Origin: JAULUH01 sp032111745
Lineage (GTDB): Bacteria; Chloroflexota; Anaerolineae; JAAEKA01
Assembly: GCA_032111745.1 (NCBI GenBank)
Contig: JAULUH010000034.1
Coordinates: 1-51,555 of the forward strand
DNA: 51,555 nt
Direction: 5' to 3'
How positions within the stretch are numbered: the first letter of the stretch is position 1; the number at the start of each line of letters is the position of its first letter. A program made the position numbers and the translations under genes. Positions 34,565-46,382 of the stretch are shown here, piece after piece. The notes under the pieces were generated by a model. It searched no databases. It was not told the origin of the DNA and saw nothing but the letters and a program-made list of their open reading frames with translations.

Positions 34565-36634
34565 CTAGCGCCCCGCAAATAGCGGTCTTTGGGCCAGCGC
34601 TAGGTCGGCTAGGGGGATGTGGCATCTGATACCATGGCCGCCGTCTGTAGCCTGCCATGGTGGCTCCTCCGTAGTGCAGATGTCACCCAGGAAGCGAGGG
34701 CACCGCGTGTGAAAGCGGCAACCACCGGGAAGGTCAATAGGGCTGGGGACGTCGGCAGCCAGCCGCACAGGCTCCTGGACCGCGCTGGGGTACGGCAAAG
34801 GCACGGCAGACAGAAGGGCCTCGGTGTAGGGATGGTAGGGGGGCTCCAGCAGCTCTGCCGTGGTACCTCGCTCTATCACCTGGCCGAGGTAGAGCACGGC
34901 GATCTCATTGGACAAGTAGCTGGTGACAGCCAGGTCGTGGGAGATAAACAGGTAGGCGGTCTGCCGTTGGTGCTGGAGCTCGTTGAGCAGGTCCAGGATG
35001 GTGGCCTGGATAGAAACATCCAGGGCGGACACGGACTCGTCGAGGATCAGCAGGTCGGGCTGGGAGGCGAAGGCTCGTGCGATCGCCACACGCTGCTTCT
35101 CGCCGCCGCTGAGCTGGCCAGGCAGGCGATTGGCGTAGGAGGGACTTAGCTTCACCGATTCGAGGAGGGCTGGTACTTCTGCTTGAGCCTCGGCTGCGGA
35201 CAGACCGCCCAGGCGCATCAACGGGCGGGCCAGGGCCTGCTCCACGGTGCGGTAAGGATTGAGAGCCTCCTCCGGGTTTTGGAACACCATCTGGATACGG
35301 CGGAGGGTAGTGGCGTCACGACGAGAGAGGTGGTAAGGCAGCTCAACGCCGGCCAGCAAGACCGCCCCACCGTCGGGCTCGACCAGGCCCGCTATGGCGC
35401 GTGCCACCGTAGTCTTTCCGCTGCCGCTCTCCCCGACCAACCCCAAGGTGACGCCCTGAAGGACGTCAAGGCTAATGCCGTCGACAGCACGAACGGCCCG
35501 GACTGGCTGGCGGCGCAGGATTTGCTTCAGGGAGCGCCCAAGTGGAAAGCGCTTGTACAGGTTGTCGACCTGCAGCACGGGCTGGGGCCGATCGGGCACG
35601 GCATGTCGGGTACTGGCATTGCCGGCCTGGCCGGGCCAGGCGGCGAGCTGGCCCGACACGATCTCGGGCCAGCGATGGCAGCGCACGTCATGCCCATCCG
35701 CGGCTGGCTCAAGGGAAGGCCGCACGTGGAGGCAGGTGTCGACGGCCAGGGGGCAGCGAGGTGCAAACACGCAGCCAGCGGGCAAGGCGCCGGGCCGCGG
35801 GATGGCCCCGGGGATGGCCTGTAGCATCAGCTGGTACTTGTCATCGCCCATCCGCGGAATACAGGCCAGCAGGCCAGAGGTGTAGGGATGGATGGGCCGG
35901 GCATAAAGATCCTCTACCGCGGCATCCTCAACGACCTCGCCGGCATACATCACAGCCACGCGATTGGAAATGCCTGCCACGACGCTCAGATTATGCGAAA
36001 CGTAGAGCACAGCCATGCGGCGCTGATGGATCAGCTCGCGTAACAGGTCCAGCATGGCGGCCTCGGTGGTCACATCTAGGTTAGTTGTAGGCTCGTCCAG
36101 CACCATCAGCGTCGGCTCAGCCGCCAGGGCCATGGCGATCATCACCCGTTGCTGCATGCCTCCGCTGAGCTGGTGGGGATAGCTGCGGGCAATCCGTTCC
36201 GGGTCAGCCAGGCGCACCGTGGCCAGCAAGTCCATGGCCCGTTGCCGGGCCTCCGTAGCAGGGACAAGCGTGGGGGGGATAGCCTCCACCAATTGGTCAC
36301 CGACACGCAGGGATGGATTGAGCGAGGAGAGAGGGTTTTGCGGCACCAGCTTGAGCCGGTCTTGCCAAACGCCCCGGAGCTCCTCCGGGGGCAGGGCATA
36401 GAGATCCTCGCCGGCGAGGAAGACAGAGCCTTGGCGCACGCGGCCGTTGCCGGCCAAGTAGCGCATGATGGCCAGGGCCAGAGTCGACTTACCCGAGCCG
36501 CTCTCACCTACCAAGCCATAGGTCTGGCCGCTGGCGATATGCAGGCTGACATCACGCACGGCGTCAACCTCTTGGTTACCCCGGCGGTAGGCCACAGTGA
36601 GGTTGACGACCTTAAGGGCTGGAACCTGGCTCAC
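34565..36634 (-). CDS. ABC transporter ATPase, fused DppD-DppF type
   Basis: A 689-residue protein with two complete nucleotide-binding domains. Domain 1: Walker A GESGSGKST (43-51), signature LSGGMQQRV, Walker B LMVLDEPTTNLD, then the oligopeptide-type C-terminal extension with four Cys (CVFAPRCPLAVDTC). Domain 2: Walker A GESGSGKTT (about residue 407), LSGGEKQRV, LLILDESVSALD, and a second Cys-containing tail (CRFHTRCP). Each tail could hold an iron-sulfur or metal site as in DppD/DppF. Such fusions serve dipeptide, oligopeptide, glutathione or nickel importers. It overlaps the upstream permease gene by 4 bp. Confidence 0.95.
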   Translation of the reverse strand: MSQVPALKVVNLTVAYRRGNQEVDAVRDVSLHIASGQTYGLVGESGSGKSTLALAIMRYLAGNGRVRQGSVFLAGEDLYALPPEELRGVWQDRLKLVPQNPLSSLNPSLRVGDQLVEAIPPTLVPATEARQRAMDLLATVRLADPERIARSYPHQLSGGMQQRVMIAMALAAEPTLMVLDEPTTNLDVTTEAAMLDLLRELIHQRRMAVLYVSHNLSVVAGISNRVAVMYAGEVVEDAAVEDLYARPIHPYTSGLLACIPRMGDDKYQLMLQAIPGAIPRPGALPAGCVFAPRCPLAVDTCLHVRPSLEPAADGHDVRCHRWPEIVSGQLAAWPGQAGNASTRHAVPDRPQPVLQVDNLYKRFPLGRSLKQILRRQPVRAVRAVDGISLDVLQGVTLGLVGESGSGKTTVARAIAGLVEPDGGAVLLAGVELPYHLSRRDATTLRRIQMVFQNPEEALNPYRTVEQALARPLMRLGGLSAAEAQAEVPALLESVKLSPSYANRLPGQLSGGEKQRVAIARAFASQPDLLILDESVSALDVSIQATILDLLNELQHQRQTAYLFISHDLAVTSYLSNEIAVLYLGQVIERGTTAELLEPPYHPYTEALLSAVPLPYPSAVQEPVRLAADVPSPIDLPGGCRFHTRCPRFLGDICTTEEPPWQATDGGHGIRCHIPLADLALAQRPLFAGR

Positions 36635-37545
36635 GGCCTGGCTCCTCGTTCGATATCACCGGCCTGCAGGGCCCGTTTCAGCCCATCCGACATCAAGTTC
36701 ACGCCGATCACGAGCAGGGCAATGGCGGCGGCGGGGAAGAAGAGCGCCCAGGGGGTGAGCGAGGCGTAATTGCGGGCCTCAAAGACCATCAAGCCCCAGT
36801 CGGGATTAGGCGGCTGGACGCCGACACCCAGGAAGCCCAGGGATGCCACCAGGAAGATGGCATAAGAGAAGCGCAGGGCAGATTCGACGGCCAAAGCGGG
36901 CAGCACTGAGGGCAGGATCTCCCGGAAGAGCATGTGGAAACGACCCTCTCCCTGTAGCTGCGCTGCCTCCACAAAACCTCGGGTCTTGACGGAGAGCACG
37001 ACGCTGCGCACCACACGGGCAACGATGGGGGTGTAGACAATGACGATGACGATCAGAATGCTGTTACGGGACGGGCCGACGGTGCCCAGTAGCAAGAGGG
37101 CCAGGAGCAAGGCGGGGATAGCCAGCAAACTATCAAAGCCGCGGAAAACGGCCTCTTCGAGAAGACCACCCTGGTAGGCGGCGAAGAGGCCGATCACGGT
37201 GCCGGCGACCACGGCGAGAAGGGTGCCCAGGCCGGCCAGGGCCAGGATATCGCGGGCACCGAGGACCACGCGGCTGAAGACGTCGCGGCCCAGGCGGTCG
37301 GTGCCAAAGGGATGCTGCAATGATGGTGGCTGACGAGCCTCGGACGGGATTTGTTCCGTGGCGCTGTAGGGCGCAATCAGCGGGCCGAGAAGAGCCATGA
37401 GTAGGAAGATAAGCACGATGGTTGTGCCCACGGCAGATGCTGGGCGGGCGTAGAGCTGACCCAGCACCTGCAATGGGCGGGCCCGGACCACAGGAGCGGG
37501 TGCAGAGGCTGTAAGAGCCCTGGGGTCTCCCGCGCCTAGTGCCAT
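36631..37545 (-). CDS. Oligopeptide-type ABC transporter permease (DppC/OppC-like)
   Basis: A 304-residue membrane subunit. An N-terminal OppC-type segment precedes the first helix; HPFGTDRLGRDVFSRVVLGAR is the family signature. The EAA loop is near FVEAAQLQGEGRFHMLFREILP. The end overlaps the ATPase start by 4 bp. The substrate-binding protein gene ends 121 bp upstream. Confidence 0.94.
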   Translation of the reverse strand: MALGAGDPRALTASAPAPVVRARPLQVLGQLYARPASAVGTTIVLIFLLMALLGPLIAPYSATEQIPSEARQPPSLQHPFGTDRLGRDVFSRVVLGARDILALAGLGTLLAVVAGTVIGLFAAYQGGLLEEAVFRGFDSLLAIPALLLALLLLGTVGPSRNSILIVIVIVYTPIVARVVRSVVLSVKTRGFVEAAQLQGEGRFHMLFREILPSVLPALAVESALRFSYAIFLVASLGFLGVGVQPPNPDWGLMVFEARNYASLTPWALFFPAAAIALLVIGVNLMSDGLKRALQAGDIERGARP

Positions 37546-37666
37546 AGCTTACTCATGGCTAGTGGATGGTGACCTTCGGCCGCATCACGCGAGGACACGA
37601 AGGGATGGGACACGCCGAAGCCAACCTGTGCTCTCTGTGCTCTGCGACGATGCACAGCCATCCTGG

Positions 37667-39256
37667 CTACTGGGTAGTTCTGATGGTAGCCAGGTCGGTA
37701 CGGCCGGCAAAGGCCTTCAGCTGGAAACCGTCAAAGCCGTCGCGGATGGCAGCCAGCTGGGCAAAGAAGTAGGGAATGATCACCGGCCCACGCTCGATCA
37801 GGATACGCTGGATATCCTCGTAGGCCTGGATACGCTCATCCTCGTTCAGGGTGGCACCGGCCAGCGCGGCCAGCTGATCAAACTCCGGGTCGCACCAATG
37901 GGACTCGTTCCACTTGGCATCGCAGCGCAACATGACGTCGAGGTAGAACTGGGGGATTGGCCGGGAGCCCCAGCCGGTGATGCCCAGGTCGGCCTCGAGC
38001 CATCCGTTGTCGCCGTAATACACGCTCTCGGGCTCGACGATCACATTGACGTCGATACCGGCTTCGGCCCACTGCTCTTTCAGCACCACGGCCAGATCCG
38101 GCCGGTCACCGGAATCGGGCACGTGCATGTCGATCTGCAGGCCATCTGCGTAGCCAGCATCTGCCAGCAGCTCCCGGGCTGTGGCCACATCGCGAGCAGG
38201 CAGCTCGGTTGCCTCGGAATAGTAGTTGGCAAAGAGAGGACCTATGGGGCTGTCACGACCAATAGCACCAAGGCCGAGGTTGATCTGATCGAAAATGGGC
38301 TGGCGATCGGTGGCCAGCTTCATGGCCTGGATGACCTGGGGCTTGCTGCCAGGCTCCCGGTCGGAGCGTAGGCGTACCAGGTCGAAGCCGTTGGTGGCCA
38401 CAGAGACGGTCTGGATGCCAGGCTGGCCCTCCAGGCTTTGAAAGAGGGGGGTTGGCATGCGCATGACCAGGTCAATCTGGCCGCTGCGGAGGGCGTCGAC
38501 ACTGGCCGCCTGGTCGCTGAAGAAGACTAGCTCCAGGTTGGCTACCCCGGGCTTGCGCTCCATGAAATAGTCTTCATTGGCGACTAGATCCATACGATCC
38601 TCCGGGCTGTAGCTGGCGACCTTGAACGGGCCACTACCGTTGAAGCTGGTGGCGAAGTTCTCCGTGCCGGCCTTGACGACGACGGCATGGTTGTCGCTCA
38701 GGTTATACTGGAAGAACGGATCCGGCTGCTTGAGCTGAAACACCACCTCTTTGGACTTGGCCGGGTCGCTGCCCTGGGGCAGGGCAAAGATGTTGACGAT
38801 GTTGCCATAGAGGTCGGCCGTGGGTAGCCCGGCTGCCGGGTCTCGCAGGCGGTCAAAGGTATAGATGACGTCGGCTGCAGTGACGGGAGAGCCGTCATGG
38901 AAGGTGGCATCAGGGTCGAGGGTAATGGTATAACTGAGGCCGTCTGGCGCTACCCTGGCCGAGGTTGCCAGGCGGGGCTGGAGCCGGTTTTGGGCGTCCA
39001 CGTCTACCAGATAGTCATAGACGGCATTGAGGATAGCGATCTCGGCATCTGAGGTGGCGAAAGCGGGATCGAGCTGCGCGGGAATGTCGAGAGCAACACG
39101 CAGGGTGCCCTCAGGTCCGGAGCTAGCCTCGGTGGCCGGTTGGGTGGCCGGGCTGACGGGGGCGGCCGGGGGCACGCAGCTGGCTGCGACCAAGGCGACC
39201 AGCAGGAGCACGGCGAGGCTGAGGTAAAGGTGCCGTAGACTTGGGGCGGTGGTCAT
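37667..39256 (-). CDS. ABC transporter substrate-binding lipoprotein, family 5
   Basis: A 529-residue lipoprotein. The signal peptide has a lipobox VAASC (Cys at about residue 27) and a Pro/Ala/Thr linker. The SBP family 5 fold follows, with LRVALDIPAQLDPAFATSDAE at the N terminus and the ATFHDGSPVTAADVIYTFDR signature. It delivers oligopeptides or similar ligands (also sugars or nickel in this family) to the permeases encoded downstream. The ATG at 39256 has GGAGGAG a few nt upstream; the frame extends eight codons further. First gene of the operon, behind a promoter at 39410-39438 and a leader hairpin. Confidence 0.94.
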   Translation of the reverse strand: MTTAPSLRHLYLSLAVLLLVALVAASCVPPAAPVSPATQPATEASSGPEGTLRVALDIPAQLDPAFATSDAEIAILNAVYDYLVDVDAQNRLQPRLATSARVAPDGLSYTITLDPDATFHDGSPVTAADVIYTFDRLRDPAAGLPTADLYGNIVNIFALPQGSDPAKSKEVVFQLKQPDPFFQYNLSDNHAVVVKAGTENFATSFNGSGPFKVASYSPEDRMDLVANEDYFMERKPGVANLELVFFSDQAASVDALRSGQIDLVMRMPTPLFQSLEGQPGIQTVSVATNGFDLVRLRSDREPGSKPQVIQAMKLATDRQPIFDQINLGLGAIGRDSPIGPLFANYYSEATELPARDVATARELLADAGYADGLQIDMHVPDSGDRPDLAVVLKEQWAEAGIDVNVIVEPESVYYGDNGWLEADLGITGWGSRPIPQFYLDVMLRCDAKWNESHWCDPEFDQLAALAGATLNEDERIQAYEDIQRILIERGPVIIPYFFAQLAAIRDGFDGFQLKAFAGRTDLATIRTTQ

Positions 39257-39334
39257 GAACACTCCTCCATTTCGTGTCACCCCGTCGGGCGCAAGGGCCT
39301 AGGGGCAAGGGCTGCCAGTGTCAGAGTGGCGACT

Positions 39335-39375
39335 GGTGTGAGAGGCGACGTGAGACGGTCGCCCTGACTCACACC
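39335..39375 (-). promoter_or_regulatory. Hairpin in the leader of the ABC-importer operon
   Basis: GGTGTGAG (39335-39342) pairs with CTCACACC (39368-39375), and GGCGAC (39344-39349) with GTCGCC (39358-39363), giving 14 bp with a small internal loop and an 8-nt end loop. It lies in the predicted 5' leader of the minus-strand operon, about 80 nt before the ATG. No T-run follows on either strand. Confidence 0.55.
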
Positions 39376-39409
39376 ATGGCATGGGAGCCAGCCAACGCTG
39401 GCCGCCACC

Positions 39410-39438
39410 ATGATAGCATAGGGTGGGGCCACTGTCGA
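39410..39438 (-). promoter_or_regulatory. Promoter of the ABC-importer operon
   Basis: On the minus strand TCGACA (39433-39438) and TATCAT (39410-39415) are 17 bp apart; each matches consensus at five of six positions. The start would be near 39403, giving a leader of about 147 nt. Confidence 0.6.
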
Positions 39439-39483
39439 GTCGGTGGAGCGGGGGAGGGGGAGTGGGCGGGGACACAGACGGAT

Positions 39484-39561
39484 GTCGAGGTTTCAGCCGG
39501 GATTCGCACCAAGGCCGGTCAAAGCCTCGACTCCGTCGCCGAATACGCTGACCCGGCTGAA
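39484..39561. repeat. Two interleaved inverted repeats after ilvD
   Basis: GTCGAGG (39484-39490) is inverted as CCTCGAC (39525-39531), and TTCAGCCGGG (39492-39501) as CCCGGCTGAA (39552-39561). The order A-B-A'-B' means both stems can form only as a pseudoknot, otherwise as alternatives. It starts 10 bp beyond the ilvD stop and may end that operon; no T-run is seen. Confidence 0.5.
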
Positions 39562-39571
39562 GCCCGGACTC

Positions 39572-41275
39572 CTAGATCAGTTCCAGCACGGCTCCCTGGC
39601 TGCCGCTGGTGACCATGGCGGCGTAGCGGCGGAGGTAGCTGGGCAGGTTCTGGCGCACCACGGGCTGCCAGGAAGCCTGCCTCTGGGCCAACTCGGCGCT
39701 GTCAACGTGGAGCTCCAGGCGACGGCCGCGGATATCGACGGTGATCAGGTCGCCGGGCTCTATGAAGGCGATGGCACCACCGGCTGCGGCCTCCGGAGAA
39801 ACGTGGCCCACGCAGGCGCCGCGGGTGCCGCCGCTGAAGCGGCCATCGGTAACGAGGGCCACGGAGTTGCCCAGGCCTCGGCCCATGATCAGGCTGGTGG
39901 GGGTGAGCATCTCTTGCATACCCGGGCCACCCCGGGGGCCCTCGTAGCGGATGACTACCACGTCGCCCGGCATGACCTGGCCGGCCGAGATGCCGGCGAC
40001 AGCCTCCTCCTGGCTGTCGAAGATCACGGCCGGGCCTGTGTGGGTGAGCATCTGCGGCAGCACACCGGCGGTCTTCACGACGCTGCCATCAGGCGCCAGG
40101 TTGCCGAAGAGGATGGCCAGGCCACCCTCAGAGCTATAGGGGGACTCCAGGGAACGAATGCAGTCCACGTCCGAGGATCGCACGCCGGCAATGTTGTCGC
40201 CCAGAGTCTGGCCGGTGACAGTGATGGCGTCCAGGTGCAAGGTGCCGGGCTTGAGGGCCAGCTCGGCCAGGATGGCCGAGACGCCGCCGGCGCGGTCGAC
40301 GTCTTCCACGTGATAGGGGCTCGAGGGGCTGACCCGGCAGATGTTGGGTGTGCGCGCACTGACTTCGTTGATGCGACTCAAGGGATAGTCCACGCCAGCC
40401 TCGCGGGCGATGGCCAGGATATGCAGCACGGTATTGGTGCTGCCACCCATGGCGACGTCCAGGGCCATGGCGTTGTCGATGGCCTCTGCGGTGACGATGC
40501 GGCGCGGGGTCAAACCCTGCTCCACCAGCCTCAGCAGCTGGCGGGCGGCGGCGCGGGCCAGCTCCTCGCGGCGGGGATCGATGGCCAGGATAGTACCGTT
40601 GCCCGGGAGGGCCATGCCCAGCGCTTCGCAGAGGCAGTTCATAGAGTTAGCGGTGAACATGCCGGAGCAGGAGCCGCAGGTAGGACAAGCGGCGTCCTCG
40701 ATCTCCTTAAGCTCCGCGGCGGTCATGGTGCCGCTTTGATAGGCACCTACGCCCTCGAAAACCGAGATCAGGTCGACCACCTTGCCCGTCGTAGTCACGC
40801 CAGCCTTCATCGGGCCGCCGCTGACGAAGATCGCTGGCACGTCGAGGCGCATAGCGGCCATGAGCATGCCGGGGGTGATCTTGTCACAGTTGGGGATACA
40901 GATCAGGCCATCGAACCAGTGGGCCGCGACCATGGTTTCCACGCTATCGGCGATGATCTCCCGGCTCGGCAGGCTGTATTTCATGCCGAAGTGGCCCATG
41001 GCGATGCCATCGTCGACGCCGATGGTGTTGAACATGAAGGGCACACCGCCGGCCTGGCGCACGGCATCGCGCACAACCTCGCCGAAGGCCTGCAGGTGCA
41101 CATGTCCGGGCACAATGTCGACATACGAGTTGGCGATAGCGATGAAGGGCTTGTCCATATCGGCGTCGGTGACGCCAGTGGCCTTGAGCAAGGCGCGGTG
41201 GGGCGAGCGGTCGATGCCCCGCTTGATCATATCCGAACGCATGGGACGCTGTTTGCCGTTGGTGGATTGGGCCAT
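39572..41275 (-). CDS. ilvD: Dihydroxy-acid dehydratase
   Basis: A 567-residue IlvD, the iron-sulfur enzyme that dehydrates 2,3-dihydroxy-3-methylbutanoate and the methylpentanoate homologue in valine and isoleucine synthesis. Cluster-binding and active-site Cys are in IPNCDKITPGM and ACPTCGSCSGMFTANSMNCL. The C-terminal GRFSGGTRGACVGHVSPEAA is characteristic. ATG at 41275 with AGGA seven nt before. Last gene of the branched-chain cluster, 21 bp after cimA. Confidence 0.97.
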   Translation of the reverse strand: MAQSTNGKQRPMRSDMIKRGIDRSPHRALLKATGVTDADMDKPFIAIANSYVDIVPGHVHLQAFGEVVRDAVRQAGGVPFMFNTIGVDDGIAMGHFGMKYSLPSREIIADSVETMVAAHWFDGLICIPNCDKITPGMLMAAMRLDVPAIFVSGGPMKAGVTTTGKVVDLISVFEGVGAYQSGTMTAAELKEIEDAACPTCGSCSGMFTANSMNCLCEALGMALPGNGTILAIDPRREELARAAARQLLRLVEQGLTPRRIVTAEAIDNAMALDVAMGGSTNTVLHILAIAREAGVDYPLSRINEVSARTPNICRVSPSSPYHVEDVDRAGGVSAILAELALKPGTLHLDAITVTGQTLGDNIAGVRSSDVDCIRSLESPYSSEGGLAILFGNLAPDGSVVKTAGVLPQMLTHTGPAVIFDSQEEAVAGISAGQVMPGDVVVIRYEGPRGGPGMQEMLTPTSLIMGRGLGNSVALVTDGRFSGGTRGACVGHVSPEAAAGGAIAFIEPGDLITVDIRGRRLELHVDSAELAQRQASWQPVVRQNLPSYLRRYAAMVTSGSQGAVLELI

Positions 41276-41296
41276 GAGAAATCCTCGTGGATCAGA

Positions 41297-42955
<1,659 letters not shown>

Positions 42956-43211
42956 GGGAGGATCCTCCATCTTGCATGCCAGGCGGCGAAAGTCACATGA
43001 GTGCACCAGGAAGGTGCCTCAGTGCCGCGGCCAGCGTGTGCCAGCCGCACTGCAGATCTGGCCGCGCGCCAGCGCGGCGGGGATTGTTGGCGCATCAGAT
43101 GGAGCGGGCGCAGTGGGTCGAGACAAGCACCCAACGTGCGCCCGTGTTCACCTCACGGCCCCTTAGGGCCCTCGTAGAGACAAAAGGGAGGGAAGGTATC
43201 ATGATTTGCGG

Positions 43212-44333
43212 CTAACCCAAAGCGTGTAGATATTGGACGACGATGTCGCCCATGACAGCCGTGCCTACCACCTTGGTGCCCGGCTCGGCGATGTCCGCGG
43301 TGCGCAGGCCCGCCTCCAGCACGGCATCCACGGCCTGCTCGACCGCGTGGGCCTCGCGGGCCAGGCTCAGGGAATGGCGCAGCATCATGGCCGCACTGAG
43401 GATGAAGGCCAGGGGATTGGCAGCTCCCTTGCCAGCGATGTCGGGCGCAGAGCCGTGGATGGGCTCATAGAGGCCACGTGGCAGGCCCAGGCTGTTGGTG
43501 GCCTGGCCCAGGCTAGCGCTGGGCAATAACCCCATGCTACCAGCCAGCATGCTGGCCTCGTCGGTGAGGATATCCCCAAAGAGGTTCTCAGCCAGGATGA
43601 CATCGTAGGCGGCTGGCCGGCGAATCAGGTGCATGGCCATGGCGTCCACCAGCACATGTTCCAGGGTGACGTCAGGAAACTCGGTAGCCACAACCTCGGT
43701 CACGACGCGGCGCCACAGGCGGGAGCTGGCCAGTACATTGGCCTTATCGACGGAGGCTAGCCGGCCAGTACGGACGCGGGCGGCCTCGGCCGCCACGCGC
43801 GCCACCCGCTCGATCTCAGGCCGGCTGTAGATCATGGTGTCAAAAGCCTGTTCCACCGCGCGGCCCGTGTCGTCGACCTCAAAGTGAGCCTCCTGGCGAG
43901 GGCCGAAGTAGATGCCCCCGGTGAGCTCCCGTACCACCAGGAGATCCACACCTCGCAGTGTCTCGGCCTTGATCGTAGACGCATGGAGCAGGGAGGGCAC
44001 AAGCTTGACCGGCCGCAGGTTGGCGAAGAGGCCCAGGGCCTTCCGAATGCCCAGCAGGCCCTGTTCTGGACGGACTCTGGCCATTGGGTCATCCCATCGC
44101 GGGCCACCAACTGCGCCCAAGAGCACAGCGTCGGCCTTCTGGCACAGTTCCAGGGTGGCCTGAGGCAGCGCATGGCCGGTAGCATCGATGGCACAGCCAC
44201 CTAGCAGGCCCTCGCCGATGTGAAACGTGTGGTGAAACTGGCCGCCGACAGCCAGCAATACCTTGAGCGCCTCGGCGGCAACCTCGGGGCCAATGCCGTC
44301 GCCGGGGAGAATGGCGATGAACGCTTCACTCAT
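43212..44333 (-). CDS. leuB: 3-isopropylmalate dehydrogenase
   Basis: A 373-residue NAD-dependent decarboxylating dehydrogenase. It starts FIAILPGDGIGPEVAAEALKVL. Substrate arginines are in the GIRKALGLFANLRPVK region, and the metal-binding Asp residues in NLFGDILTDEASMLAGS. The GSAPDIAGKGAANPLAFILS signature is near the C terminus. It forms 2-oxoisocaproate for leucine and, on methylmalate, 2-oxobutyrate. It overlaps leuD by 4 bp. A 256-bp gap without a gene separates it from cimA. Confidence 0.97.
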   Translation of the reverse strand: MSEAFIAILPGDGIGPEVAAEALKVLLAVGGQFHHTFHIGEGLLGGCAIDATGHALPQATLELCQKADAVLLGAVGGPRWDDPMARVRPEQGLLGIRKALGLFANLRPVKLVPSLLHASTIKAETLRGVDLLVVRELTGGIYFGPRQEAHFEVDDTGRAVEQAFDTMIYSRPEIERVARVAAEAARVRTGRLASVDKANVLASSRLWRRVVTEVVATEFPDVTLEHVLVDAMAMHLIRRPAAYDVILAENLFGDILTDEASMLAGSMGLLPSASLGQATNSLGLPRGLYEPIHGSAPDIAGKGAANPLAFILSAAMMLRHSLSLAREAHAVEQAVDAVLEAGLRTADIAEPGTKVVGTAVMGDIVVQYLHALG

Positions 44334-44914
44334 CGGGCAGCCTCATAGGCGGTAATGTCGGCTTCCTTGGACAACAGGTAGCCCAGGTCATCCAGTCCCT
44401 CCAGCAGACACAGCTTGCGATAGGGGTCCATGTCGAACGACACCCGCTGCCCGTCGGGCAAGGTGACCATCTGGGCGGCCAGGTCGACATGGATGGTCGT
44501 ATCAGGCTGCTCTTCCACCAGGTGCCAGAGCAGGTTGACCTGGTCCTCGGTCAGGGTAATGGGCAGCAGGCCGTTCTTCAGGGCATTGTTGTAGAAGATG
44601 TCGGCGAAGCCAGGGCTGATGACCGCCCGGAACCCATGGTCGGTGAGAGCCCAAACGGCGTGTTCCCGGCTGGATCCGCAGCCAAAGTTTTGGCCGGCGA
44701 TCAGGATCTTGGCGCCCGCGTGCTGAGAGCGGTGGAGGACAAAGTCCGGATCCGCTGACCCATCAGGCAGGTAGCGCCAGGCGGCGAACAGGCCCTCTCC
44801 CATCCCGGCCTTGGTCACCGCGGTCAGGAAGCGGGCCGGGATGATCTGGTCCGTGTCCACGTTCTCCGCGCGCAGGGGGGCCGCCTTCGACTTTAGTTCG
44901 GTAAATGGCTTCAT
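44330..44914 (-). CDS. leuD: 3-isopropylmalate dehydratase small subunit
   Basis: A 194-residue swivelling subunit. ENVDTDQIIPARFL near the N terminus and GQNFGCGSSREHAVWAL (substrate loop) are diagnostic. It pairs with LeuC to isomerise isopropylmalate. It lies 12 bp after leuC and overlaps leuB, so the three are tightly coupled. Confidence 0.97.
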   Translation of the reverse strand: MKPFTELKSKAAPLRAENVDTDQIIPARFLTAVTKAGMGEGLFAAWRYLPDGSADPDFVLHRSQHAGAKILIAGQNFGCGSSREHAVWALTDHGFRAVISPGFADIFYNNALKNGLLPITLTEDQVNLLWHLVEEQPDTTIHVDLAAQMVTLPDGQRVSFDMDPYRKLCLLEGLDDLGYLLSKEADITAYEAAR

Positions 44915-44926
44915 CGTGGTTCCATC

Positions 44927-46342
<1,416 letters not shown>

Positions 46343-46382
46343 CGGCAACCTACCTTGTCTCTAGCTGAGATGCTTGGTGACC

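Noticed and set aside
34561..34578. TTG start at 34578 for the DppB-like permease
   Set aside because: It would overlap the ATPase end and add six non-homologous residues; the ATG at 34560 begins exactly at the conserved first helix region.
42956..43211. Possible T-box, leader peptide or attenuator before cimA
   Set aside because: The 256-bp gap has short stems (for example GGCCC/GGGCC near 43157-43170 and GCACC/GGTGC near 43003-43020) but no T-box sequence, no run of Leu/Ile/Val codons and no T-rich terminator on the minus strand.
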